This document shows, piece after piece, positions 25,659 to 34,023 of a stretch of 64,000 nucleotides of DNA. A model generated the notes under the pieces. The model saw only the letters and a list, made by a program, of their open reading frames with translations. It made no database searches and was not told the origin of the DNA. The stretch is from Erythrobacter cryptus DSM 12079 (lineage in GTDB: Bacteria > Pseudomonadota > Alphaproteobacteria > Sphingomonadales > Sphingomonadaceae): positions 496,001 to 560,000 of the forward strand of contig NZ_AUHC01000001.1 in the NCBI RefSeq assembly GCF_000422985.1, read 5' to 3'. Numbering within the stretch: position 1 is the stretch's first letter; the number at the start of each line of letters is the position of its first letter. The position numbers were made by a program, and so were the translations under genes.

Positions 25659-28053
25659 TTGCAGCCCGCCCTCCGCCCATCATCGCGGTCAGCTCGGACA
25701 TGGTGATCGCGCGCGAGAACAGATAGCCCTGCCCAAGGTCGCAGCCCATCGCCCGCAGCATCGCCGCAACGGCCTGGCTCTCGACCCCTTCGGCCACCAC
25801 CACCTTTCCGAGCGCATGGGCGATCTCGATGGTGGCGCGCACCACCGCCCGGCTTTCTTCCGAGCTCACCATGTGCTGGACGAAATGCTTGTCGATCTTG
25901 AGTTCGGAACTCGGCAGCTTCTCGATATATTCGAGGTTTGACTGGCCAGTGCCGAAATCGTCGATCGACAGCCCGATCCCGCGCTGCTTGAGCGCAGCGA
26001 TCTGCGGGGCGATGCGGTCATCCTCGAGCTTGGCGGTCTCGGTCAGCTCGAGCACCAGGTTGCCAGGGGGAAAATCGTGCCGCCCGAGCAGCGTCATCAT
26101 GTCGAACAGCAGCTGGGTGTCGCTCAGGCTCTTGGCCGACATGTTGATCGCCAGCTTGAAATTGGGATCGAGCGCGATGGCGCGCTTGCCCTCGATCAGC
26201 GCCTTTTCCATCACCAGCAAGGTCAGCTCGTTGATACGCTCGCTCGCTTCGGCGGCCAGCACCAAATCCTGCGGATTGATCGGCTCGCTTCCCTGCGGCT
26301 GCCAGCGGATCAGCGTTTCGGCCCCGACGATCCGGCCTGTGGCCAGATCGATCTTGGGCTGATAGGCGACCCCGATGGCGCGCTCGCGCAGGCCCTTCTC
26401 GAGCATGCGCAGCAGTTCGATACGGTGGTTGCGCGCCTCGAGATGGGCTGCATCATTGATCAGCAGGCGCGCCCCGCGCGCGGCGGCTTCCTCGGCCGCC
26501 TGCATCGCCTTCTTGATCCTGAGGCCAAGCGGCAAGTCGCTGTTGGTGTCGATCCCCAGCGCCGGGGCGCCGCTGGCCGATTGCCAATCATGCCCGATCG
26601 CGGTCTTGAGCATCAAGGCAAGGCCATCGGCGTGGCGTTCAAGCTCGAGCCGATCCATGCGCGGCGCCAACCAGACCAGCAGGTCGCGCTCGAAGGCCAC
26701 GTCGCCGGCCTCGCCCGGCCCCCTGACGAAGGCGATCAGACTGTTGACGAAGTCGCCGATCTCGCGCGCCGAAAGTTCCTCGGACATGGCGGTGAGATTG
26801 GCGATCTTGAGCGCATAAACATCGACCCGGGGATTGGGCCGATCCGAACTGATCGCCTGCGGCGAGACGGCATCGACATCGCGGTTGAAATACTTGCGGT
26901 TGAGCCGGGCAAAGCCGAGGCCGGCGGCGCCGAGCGTCAGCAGCGCCGGCATAATGTCGAGATTGAAGCCGAACTCATCTAACACGAGCGGAAGCAGAAG
27001 AAGCGCGGCGATGCACAGCCCCACCACCCGGCGCGAGCGGCCGCGGATGACGGCGATCGTCAGCACCGCGAGGCCCGCCGCCAGCAAGGCCGGGACCCAG
27101 CCCAGATCGACCGGGGTGCCGCGCCTCAGCGTATGCGCGCCCATGATATGAAAATAGGCGCCCGGCAGCACAGAATCCGCTCCGAAAGGCATCACAAAGA
27201 CATCGGTGGAGGCGAAATAGGCCTCGCCGATGATCACCTTCTTGCCCTCGAGCGCACCCCTCGCAATCTTGCCCTCGAGCACGTCAAGGTAACTCAGGCG
27301 CGGGATCGAACGCGGATCGAAAGCATAATCAGGCCGGTAGCGCAGGGCTGGCCCGGCGTAGTCAGCCATCTCGGCCGAAAGCGAGCGATAGGCCTTTTCG
27401 CGCAACTCCGCCCGCGTATCGAGTGTGATCGACAGGCCAAAGGGGCTGCCCATGCCCAACATGCTTGCAAGGCCCGCTCGCGAACGGAAATGCGGCAGCG
27501 GCAAGATTTCCGGCCCTATCTGAGCGCCCAATCGCGTCTCCGGGCTGAAGCCCAGCCACACCTTGCCCCGGTGGCGCGCCAGGGTCTCGGCAAAGCGCGC
27601 ATCGGCCTCGGGGGTTTCGGGATCGGCATGGGCCCGGTCGAACAGGATCTTGGCGGCGCCCGCTGCGGCCAGCCGGTCGATCACCTCGCTGTCCTGGATG
27701 CGCGAGGGGATCCGGCCGCCAAAGGCCGCGATGGTGCGATCATCGATGGCGATGAAGACAATGTCCTGCGGCGCCGGACGCAGGCGCAGCTGCGCACGGG
27801 CAGCGCGGTAGAGATCCTCGGCGGGCAGCGGAAGATCGATCGCGCCTGCGACCACCCCGAACAGGATCGCCAGCAGCGCCGCCATGATCCGCTTGCCACG
27901 CAGCAGATCGCCCTCCTTGCGCCGCCCCAGCTCGCGCCTGAGATCGGACAGGCCATCATCGCCAAGACCGCGCGCGCGCCGCAGTGCCTTGGTGAGCGAT
28001 GTAAAGATTGGGATCATCCGGCCCGGCGCCTTCCTCGGGATTAACCATAGCAA
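25648..28053 (-). CDS. CHASE2-EAL cyclic-di-GMP protein
   Basis: 801 residues. One membrane helix (about 57-74) leads to a periplasmic CHASE2 sensor (about 80-310). Three more helices follow (about 319-336, 344-358, 365-382). A region of about 410-540 sits where a GGDEF domain usually is but shows no GGDEF motif. The EAL domain is 552-795: catalytic positions E579 (motif reads ETL, not EAL), N637, E669, D698-D699, K719, E755 and Q775 are all present, so phosphodiesterase activity on cyclic di-GMP is plausible. A second start at codon 13 (28017) is possible. Its 3' end overlaps a CtrA-type box. The input signal is unknown. Confidence 0.88.
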   Translation of the reverse strand: MLWLIPRKAPGRMIPIFTSLTKALRRARGLGDDGLSDLRRELGRRKEGDLLRGKRIMAALLAILFGVVAGAIDLPLPAEDLYRAARAQLRLRPAPQDIVFIAIDDRTIAAFGGRIPSRIQDSEVIDRLAAAGAAKILFDRAHADPETPEADARFAETLARHRGKVWLGFSPETRLGAQIGPEILPLPHFRSRAGLASMLGMGSPFGLSITLDTRAELREKAYRSLSAEMADYAGPALRYRPDYAFDPRSIPRLSYLDVLEGKIARGALEGKKVIIGEAYFASTDVFVMPFGADSVLPGAYFHIMGAHTLRRGTPVDLGWVPALLAAGLAVLTIAVIRGRSRRVVGLCIAALLLLPLVLDEFGFNLDIMPALLTLGAAGLGFARLNRKYFNRDVDAVSPQAISSDRPNPRVDVYALKIANLTAMSEELSAREIGDFVNSLIAFVRGPGEAGDVAFERDLLVWLAPRMDRLELERHADGLALMLKTAIGHDWQSASGAPALGIDTNSDLPLGLRIKKAMQAAEEAAARGARLLINDAAHLEARNHRIELLRMLEKGLRERAIGVAYQPKIDLATGRIVGAETLIRWQPQGSEPINPQDLVLAAEASERINELTLLVMEKALIEGKRAIALDPNFKLAINMSAKSLSDTQLLFDMMTLLGRHDFPPGNLVLELTETAKLEDDRIAPQIAALKQRGIGLSIDDFGTGQSNLEYIEKLPSSELKIDKHFVQHMVSSEESRAVVRATIEIAHALGKVVVAEGVESQAVAAMLRAMGCDLGQGYLFSRAITMSELTAMMGGGRAAING

Positions 28054-28113
28054 TCCCTAGAGGAGCAAAGTTAAGGCAATGCAAACGCGCCGCTCGGTGC
28101 CCGGTGGCGCGGC

Positions 28114-28569
28114 TCAGATCACCTGTCCGGCGAGCAGCCCGAGAGCGATCGTCAGCCCCCCGAGGCCGAGCGAGAGCTGCCAGCGCAGCCGCAGGAAATC
28201 GCGCGTGGCAAGACCAAGTGCACGGTCGATCAGCGGCGAGAACGCGATCAGGGCGCCGAGATAGAACAACGCCGGGCCGGGCCATTCCCAGCCGAAGGTC
28301 CAGGGCAGGAACAGCGCCACGGCAATGAGGCTCGGCAGCACCGCCACGCCATAGGCCCCAGCGCCCATGCGCCCCGCGGCCAGCACCTGCCCCCACCACA
28401 CCCCGCCAAGAAAGCTGAAGATCGCCGCGGCATAGGCAAAGCCCCCGGCGAGCGCCGAATAGCGCCATTCATGCCCAATGAGGATCAGCGCGATGCAGAT
28501 GATCTGCGGCACGAGCCCGGCATAGCCGAGCGCGCGCGCGGCGGGGGAAAGCTTCAGGTGTCCGTCCAT
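28114..28569 (-). CDS. DUF3429 inner-membrane protein
   Basis: 151 residues with four or five hydrophobic helices: GYAGLVPQIICIALILI, YAAAIFSFLGGVWWG, VLPSLIAVALFLPW, PALFYLGALIAF and LSLGLGGLTIALGLL. The pattern and the FLGGxxWG segment match the DUF3429 family, whose function is not known to me. It is divergently placed to the SDR gene, 90 bases away, and is followed 61 bases later by the CHASE2-EAL gene on the same strand, so the two might be co-transcribed. Confidence 0.75.
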   Translation of the reverse strand: MDGHLKLSPAARALGYAGLVPQIICIALILIGHEWRYSALAGGFAYAAAIFSFLGGVWWGQVLAAGRMGAGAYGVAVLPSLIAVALFLPWTFGWEWPGPALFYLGALIAFSPLIDRALGLATRDFLRLRWQLSLGLGGLTIALGLLAGQVI

Positions 28570-28658
28570 CGCAGCGCCAACCCACGCGCGGCCATGCCGG
28601 TTCCCGCCCGCGCGCGCAAGGCTTGCAGGCGGCGCGCGATTGCGCCACCACGCCCGTC

Positions 28659-29432
28659 ATGGAGCTGTTTGATCTATCGGGCCGGGTGGCGCTCGTCACC
28701 GGGGGCAATGGCGGGATCGGCCTTGCCATGGCCCGCGGGCTGGCAAAGGCCGGCGCAGGCGTGGCGATCTGGGGCCGCAATGCACACAAGAACGCCGCCG
28801 CGGCCGAGGAATTGCGCGCGCTCGGCAAGGGCGAGGTGCTGGCGCTTGACTGCGATGTGGCCGATGAAGCCGCAATCGAGGAGGCCATGGCGGCAACGCT
28901 CGATGCCTTCGGGCGGCTCGATGCGTGCTTTGCCAATGCCGGGATTGCGGGTGCGGGCGCGGCCATCCCTGACATCACCCCCAAAGGCTGGGACCATACG
29001 CTTGCGGTCAACACCCGCGGGGCAGCGCTGGTCTATAAGCACGCCAGCCGCCACATGATCGCCCGCGCCGAAGCCGGCGATCCGGGGGGCAAGCTGATCG
29101 CCACCTCCTCCGGCCAGTCGATCATGGGGGTCAACCGCTCGTCCGACTATGCCGCCTCGAAGGCCGCGCTCAACGGCCTCACCCGCGCCGCGGCCTATGA
29201 GCTGGCGCGCTACCAGATCACCGCCAACGCCCTGCTTTTCGGCTACTATGAGACCGAGATCACCGCCAAGGCCAACCCCAGGTTTGCTGAGTGGATGGCC
29301 AAGCGCATTCCGCTGCGCCGGCCGGGCGATCATGCGGGGCTTGAGGGCCTCGCCGTGTTCTTCGCCTCGCCCCACTCCGATTACATCACCGGGCAATGCC
29401 TGCCGGTCGATGGCGGGCTGTGCATTTCCTGA
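28659..29432 (+). CDS. Short-chain dehydrogenase/reductase
   Basis: 257 residues starting MELFDLSGRVALVTGG. It is a classical SDR: TGGNGGIG at 14-21 binds NAD(P), NAG is at 93-95, Ser150/151, Y164-AAS-K168 is the catalytic pair, and the C-terminal PVDGG segment is typical. It acts in the cytoplasm as an oxidoreductase of the FabG-like type, but nothing nearby defines the substrate. The chosen ATG starts the conserved sequence; an in-frame start 12 codons upstream lacks similarity. The next gene is a COQ8/UbiB-type protein 68 bases downstream on the same strand. Confidence 0.85.
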   Translation: MELFDLSGRVALVTGGNGGIGLAMARGLAKAGAGVAIWGRNAHKNAAAAEELRALGKGEVLALDCDVADEAAIEEAMAATLDAFGRLDACFANAGIAGAGAAIPDITPKGWDHTLAVNTRGAALVYKHASRHMIARAEAGDPGGKLIATSSGQSIMGVNRSSDYAASKAALNGLTRAAAYELARYQITANALLFGYYETEITAKANPRFAEWMAKRIPLRRPGDHAGLEGLAVFFASPHSDYITGQCLPVDGGLCIS

Positions 29433-29500
29433 ACAGGGGAACGCCGCCCCTCGCAGACCGTTAGGCCATCACCCTCTCCCAGTCGGAAGCCCCCCGCCCC

Positions 29501-30886
29501 GTGCCCGAAGACGACAGCATCCCCGATTTCGATCACGCCCCCGATGACCCGCGCCGCCAGCGCGCGGTGCCGGCGGGGCGGATCGCGCGGCTTTCGAGCT
29601 TCGGCCGGCTGGTCGGGGGGGTTGCGGGCGGGATGGTGGCCGAGGGCGCGCGGCGCCTCGCCAGCGGCGACGGGATCAGCGCGCGCGAACTCATCCTCAC
29701 CCCCGGCAATGTCCAGCGCCTCGCCGATCGCCTCTCCCACCTGCGCGGGGCAGCGATGAAGATGGGGCAGATGATCAGCCTTGATGCCGGCGATTTCCTC
29801 CCGGCAGAGCTGTCGCGCATCCTTGCGACCTTGCGCGATCAGGCCCATTTCATGCCCACCCGCCAGCTCGATGCGGTGCTCAAGAGCGAATGGGGGGCCG
29901 ATTGGCGGCGCCATTTCCGCTGGTTCAACCCGCGCCCGATTGCCGCTGCCAGCATCGGCCAGGTGCACAAGGCGCTCACCCGCGAGGGCGAGGAACTGGC
30001 AATCAAGGTGCAATATCCAGGCGTTGCCAAAAGCATCGACAGCGATGTGGACAATGTCATGACGCTGCTGAGGCTCGCCGGCTTTGCCCCGCCCGAGCTT
30101 GAGATCGACAAGCTGCTTGCGGCGGCCAAGCAGCAGCTGCACGAGGAGGCCGATTATGCCCGCGAAGGCCGCCAGATGGAGCTTTACCGCGCGCGCCTCG
30201 CCGACACCCCCGGCTTCGTGGTGCCACGGCTCCACGAGGGTCTGACCCGCGGGGCGATCCTGGCGATGAGCTTCGAGGACGGGGTGAGCATCGAGGAGCT
30301 TGCACACGAGCCGGCCGCGCGGCGCGACGAGGTCTTTGCCCGGCTGATCCGGCTGGTGGCGCGCGAATTGTTCGAATTCGGGGTGATGCAGACCGATCCC
30401 AATTTCGCCAATTACCGCTATCGCCGCTCCACGGGCGAGATCGTGCTGCTTGATTTCGGTGCCTGCCGCCCGGTCGATCCCATGGTTGCCAATGGCTACC
30501 GCCGGATGCTCGAGGCGGGCCTCAAGGGCAATGCCGAGGAGGTGCTCGCCGCCACCATCGCGGCCGGGTTCATGCTGCCGATCGTCGCCGAGAAGCACCC
30601 CGAGCGCGTGGGGCGGATGATCGACATCGTCATCAACGAGATGCGCGCCGATGCGCCCTTCGATTTCGGCGACCGCGCCTTCATTCCGCTGCTGCGCGAG
30701 GAAGGCTGGGCGATCGCGCAGGACAAGGACACCTGGGCCTTCCCGCCGATCGAGACCCTGTTCGTGCAACGCAAGGTTTCGGGCACCGCGCTGCTCGGTG
30801 CGCGGATCAAGGCCAAGGTCAATGTGCGGCGCATCGTCGAGGAGGTGCTCGCCAGCACCGCGCCGCACCCGGCCGCGGCGGCCTGA
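29501..30886 (+). CDS. ABC1/AarF/UbiB (COQ8-type) kinase-fold protein
   Basis: 461 residues with a GTG start. The family marks are the KxGQ segment (MKMGQMISLDAGDFLP, about 86-101), the Ala-rich loop AAASIGQVHKA, the invariant Lys in LAIKVQYPG, and the catalytic and metal region QTDPNFANY followed by LLDFGACR. These are the features of COQ8/ADCK3 atypical kinases, which support ubiquinone synthesis and membrane lipid handling. The QTDPNxxNY form is closer to ADCK3/COQ8 than to E. coli UbiB. No ubiquinone gene is adjacent, so the role is inferred only from the family. Confidence 0.85.
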   Translation: MPEDDSIPDFDHAPDDPRRQRAVPAGRIARLSSFGRLVGGVAGGMVAEGARRLASGDGISARELILTPGNVQRLADRLSHLRGAAMKMGQMISLDAGDFLPAELSRILATLRDQAHFMPTRQLDAVLKSEWGADWRRHFRWFNPRPIAAASIGQVHKALTREGEELAIKVQYPGVAKSIDSDVDNVMTLLRLAGFAPPELEIDKLLAAAKQQLHEEADYAREGRQMELYRARLADTPGFVVPRLHEGLTRGAILAMSFEDGVSIEELAHEPAARRDEVFARLIRLVARELFEFGVMQTDPNFANYRYRRSTGEIVLLDFGACRPVDPMVANGYRRMLEAGLKGNAEEVLAATIAAGFMLPIVAEKHPERVGRMIDIVINEMRADAPFDFGDRAFIPLLREEGWAIAQDKDTWAFPPIETLFVQRKVSGTALLGARIKAKVNVRRIVEEVLASTAPHPAAAA

Positions 30887-31025
30887 CGGCTCCACCCGCG
30901 GGGGCGCAGCGCACAAGCGGCAGCGGCGGCTCCAGCGGCGCGCTTTGCCGCTGCTTGCGCATTACCCGAAAAAGCAAATGCTTGATGCGTGACAGGCGCA
31001 GAAAATTGCGATATTGCCCCGCGCC

Positions 31026-31526
31026 ATGCATGGGGGGGGGCAGCACGATCTGGCGGTTCTGTTCGTGTGCCTTGGCAATATCTGCCGGTCACCGATGGCC
31101 GAGGGCGCGTTCCGCGCGGCGGCGCTGCGCAGCGGGCTTGATTGCGCCGTGGATTCGGCCGGCACGGCGGCCTATCACGTCGGCCAGCCGCCCGATCCGC
31201 GCGCGATTGCCATGGCCCGTGCCCATGGGGTCGAGATTGCCGGCCAGCGTGCGCGCCAGATCGAGCGCAGCGATTTCTACCGCTTCACCCATATCTTCGC
31301 GCTTGATCGCGCCAATCTCGAAGGGCTGCGCGCCCGCGCTCCGCGCGATGCCAGCGCCCGCCTCGCCTTGCTGCTCAATGCGGTGGAAGGGCGCAGGGGC
31401 GAGGCCGTGGCCGATCCCTACCACGGCGATGAAGCCGATTTCCGCGCCGCCTTGCAAGCGATCAACGAAGGGGTCGAGGCGCTGGTGGCGCGCTTCGTGA
31501 AAGATGGCGTGAGCCTCACGCTCTAG
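31026..31526 (+). CDS. Low-molecular-weight protein-tyrosine phosphatase
   Basis: 166 residues from MHGGGQHDLAVLFVCLGN. The active-site loop C-LGNIC-R-S (Cys15, Arg21) and the general-acid DPYHGD near the end identify the LMW-PTP family. Members dephosphorylate tyrosine on proteins such as polysaccharide kinases or arginine-phosphate on other proteins; no partner is visible here. Codons 3-5 are a run of nine G, which could slip. Its stop codon overlaps the recG stop on the opposite strand by four bases (CTAG). Confidence 0.88.
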   Translation: MHGGGQHDLAVLFVCLGNICRSPMAEGAFRAAALRSGLDCAVDSAGTAAYHVGQPPDPRAIAMARAHGVEIAGQRARQIERSDFYRFTHIFALDRANLEGLRARAPRDASARLALLLNAVEGRRGEAVADPYHGDEADFRAALQAINEGVEALVARFVKDGVSLTL

Positions 31527-33598
31527 CCACCGCGCAGCAGCTGCACCCCCCAATCGCGCTCGAACAGGTAGAGCAGCAGCCGCGCCGCCTCACCGCGCGG
31601 CGAGGTCAGCCCCCCGTCGCGCTCCATCAGCAGCCGGGCATCGCCATGGGCGATGGGCAGCAGGCGCTGGGTCTGCTCGAGATCGGCGAGGCGAAAGCCG
31701 GCTTCGCCCGATTGCCTGGTGCCGAGCAGTTCGCCCCCGCCGCGCAGTTGCAGATCCTCCTCGGCGATGCGAAAACCATCCTGCGTCTCACGCATCAGCG
31801 CCAGGCGCCGCTTGGCGGTTTCGGAGAGTTCCTCGCCCCGCAGCAGCAGGCACACCGATTTTTCCGCACCCCGCCCCACCCGACCGCGCAGCTGGTGGAG
31901 CTGGGCAAGGCCGAAGCGCTCGGCCTGCTCGATCACCATCAGCGTGGCGGCAGGCACATCGACCCCCACTTCGATCACCGTGGTGGCCACCAGCAGCCGC
32001 GCCGCGCCGCTGGCAAAGCGCTCCATCGCCGCGTCCTTCACCTCGGGGCGCAATTGGCCGTGCACCAGCACCGCAGCCGCGCCGAACCGCGCCTTGAGCA
32101 TGGCAAAGCGGGCCTCGGCCGCGGCGATGTCTTCCGCTGCCTGCGCCCCTTCGGCCTCGCGCACCATCGGGCACACCCAATAGGCCTGCTGCCCGCTTTC
32201 GAGATGGCGCGCGAGCGCCGCGACCACCTCATCGAGCCGCCCGATCGGCACCACCCGCGTGTCGATCGGCTGGCGCCCGGGGGGCAGCTCGTCGAGGCGG
32301 CTCACATCCATCTCGCCATAATGGGCAAGGGTGAGCGAGCGCGGGATCGGGGTTGCCGTCATCGCCAGGGTGTGTGGGGCGCGGCGGCCCTTGGCGGCGA
32401 GCGCGAGGCGCTGGGCCACGCCAAAGCGGTGCTGTTCATCGATCACCACCAGGGCCAGATCGCGATAGGACACCGCGTCCTGAAAGATCGCATGGGTGCC
32501 CACCACCAGCGGGATTGACCCGTCGATGAGGCCCATCAGCAGCCCCTCGCGCTCGCGCCCCTTGGCACGGCCCGTCAGCAGCGCCACCTCCACCCCGACC
32601 GGGGCGAGCAGGCGGCGCAGGGTTTCGTGATGCTGGCGGGCGAGGATCTCGGTCGGGGCAAGCAGCGCCGCCTGGCGCCCGGCCTCGACCGCGATCAGCA
32701 TGGCGTGGAGCGCCACCACCGTCTTGCCCGCGCCGACATCGCCCTGCAGCAGGCGCAGCATCGGGGCTTCCTGCGCCATGTCGTCCGCGATCTCGCCGAT
32801 CGCGCGGGCCTGCGCGCCGGTGAGACCGAAGGGCAGTTGCAGCCGGCCGCGCAGCCGCCCATCGCCCACCAGCGCCTGCCCGCGCCGCCGCCGCCCCTCG
32901 GCCCTCACCAGCAGCAGCGCCAGGGCATTGGCGAGCAATTCGTCATAGGCCAGCCGGTCGCGCGCCGCCTTGTCTTCGCCGCGGTGCGCCCGCTGCAGCG
33001 CCTCGCGCCACGATGGCCAGTCGGCGCGCGCCAGCTGGCCCGGCTCGATCCACTCGGGCAGCTCGGGCAGCCGCCCCAGCGCCTGGCCGACAAAATCGGC
33101 CATGCGCGGTTGGGTCAACCCCTCGGAGAGGCGATAGACCGGCTCGCACAACCGCGCCATTCCGGCGGTGCTTTCGGCAGCGATGTGATCGGGATGGACG
33201 ATCTGGAGCATGTCGCCATAGCGATCGAGCCGGCCTGCCACCCAGCGCCGCTCGCCCACCGGCACCAGCTTCCTGGCCGCATGGGCAGCCTTGCCGAACC
33301 AGGCGAGCGCGCAGACCGTGCCGGCAGCGTCCTGCATCAGCACGCGATAGGGCGCGCGGCTGCCGGGGCGCGGGGCGCGGTGCTCGATCGCGCTTAGCGG
33401 CACGATCACCTGTTCGCCCTCGCGCGCTGCGGAAAGATCGGCCAGCGCCCGGCGGGTAACGAAACGTTCGGGCAGGTGATAGGCGAGGTCCTTGATGCGG
33501 GTGAGGCCCAGCCGCTCGAGCGGGCGCATCAGCTTGGGCCCCACGCCCTCGAGCGTGGCGACTTCAGCAAACAGCGGGTTCAGGGCCTCGGGGCGCAT
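31523..33598 (-). CDS. recG: ATP-dependent DNA helicase RecG
   Basis: 691 residues. The N-terminal wedge domain begins near TLEGVGPKLMRPLERLG. The helicase core has Walker A GDVGAGKTVVALHA, the DEQH box VIDEQHRFGVAQ, TATPIPRSL and the C-terminal QLRGRVGRG. RecG remodels stalled forks and Holliday junctions. Length and order are standard. It is divergent from sdhE-mfd, placing two DNA-repair translocases back to back, a layout I recognise from other sphingomonads. It converges with the phosphatase gene with a four-base overlap. Confidence 0.97.
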   Translation of the reverse strand: MRPEALNPLFAEVATLEGVGPKLMRPLERLGLTRIKDLAYHLPERFVTRRALADLSAAREGEQVIVPLSAIEHRAPRPGSRAPYRVLMQDAAGTVCALAWFGKAAHAARKLVPVGERRWVAGRLDRYGDMLQIVHPDHIAAESTAGMARLCEPVYRLSEGLTQPRMADFVGQALGRLPELPEWIEPGQLARADWPSWREALQRAHRGEDKAARDRLAYDELLANALALLLVRAEGRRRRGQALVGDGRLRGRLQLPFGLTGAQARAIGEIADDMAQEAPMLRLLQGDVGAGKTVVALHAMLIAVEAGRQAALLAPTEILARQHHETLRRLLAPVGVEVALLTGRAKGREREGLLMGLIDGSIPLVVGTHAIFQDAVSYRDLALVVIDEQHRFGVAQRLALAAKGRRAPHTLAMTATPIPRSLTLAHYGEMDVSRLDELPPGRQPIDTRVVPIGRLDEVVAALARHLESGQQAYWVCPMVREAEGAQAAEDIAAAEARFAMLKARFGAAAVLVHGQLRPEVKDAAMERFASGAARLLVATTVIEVGVDVPAATLMVIEQAERFGLAQLHQLRGRVGRGAEKSVCLLLRGEELSETAKRRLALMRETQDGFRIAEEDLQLRGGGELLGTRQSGEAGFRLADLEQTQRLLPIAHGDARLLMERDGGLTSPRGEAARLLLYLFERDWGVQLLRGG

Positions 33599-33674
33599 CG
33601 CGCCTTCTGGCTAACACCGCCTTGCGCGCATTGCGAGTTGAAGCCGCGCGAAGCTGTGGCTAGGGGACAAAGCC

Positions 33675-33953
33675 ATGAGCGCCACGCCCCCCTTTGCCCA
33701 GCGGCTCGCGCGCGCCCGCTTCCGCGCCTGGCACCGCGGCACGCGCGAGGCCGATTTCCTCATCGGCGGCTTCTTCGATCGCCACCATGGCGCATGGGGC
33801 GAGGAGGAACTTGTCTGGTTCGAGGCCCTGCTCGATGCCGATGATGTTGACGTGATGGCCTGGGCGCTGGGCACGGCGCCGGCGCCCGCGCATCTTTCCG
33901 GCGCCCTGCTCGAAGCCTTGCAGCGGCTCGATTACGTCACCATTGCGCGCTAG
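33675..33953 (+). CDS. sdhE: Succinate dehydrogenase assembly factor SdhE
   Basis: 92 residues. The RGxxE motif is present as WHRGTREADFLIGGFFDRH, and the short helical fold and length match the SdhE/YgfY (SDH5, DUF339) family. It flavinylates SdhA in the cytoplasm. Residues such as WFEALLDADDVDVMAWALG are the usual second half. It lies 70 bases before mfd on the same strand and 76 bases from divergent recG, a typical position in this order although the function is unrelated. Confidence 0.9.
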   Translation: MSATPPFAQRLARARFRAWHRGTREADFLIGGFFDRHHGAWGEEELVWFEALLDADDVDVMAWALGTAPAPAHLSGALLEALQRLDYVTIAR

Positions 33954-34023
33954 GGGCGGCCTTGCGCGCGCCCACGCAGCCCCTTGGGAACGCCGGCGCG
34001 CCCGAGCCGCTTGTTGAAAGCCC

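Noticed and set aside
31026-31060. Earlier TTG start at 31014 for the phosphatase
   Set aside because: It would add MPRA without a ribosome binding site; the ATG at 31026 is simpler, although the G run leaves some doubt.
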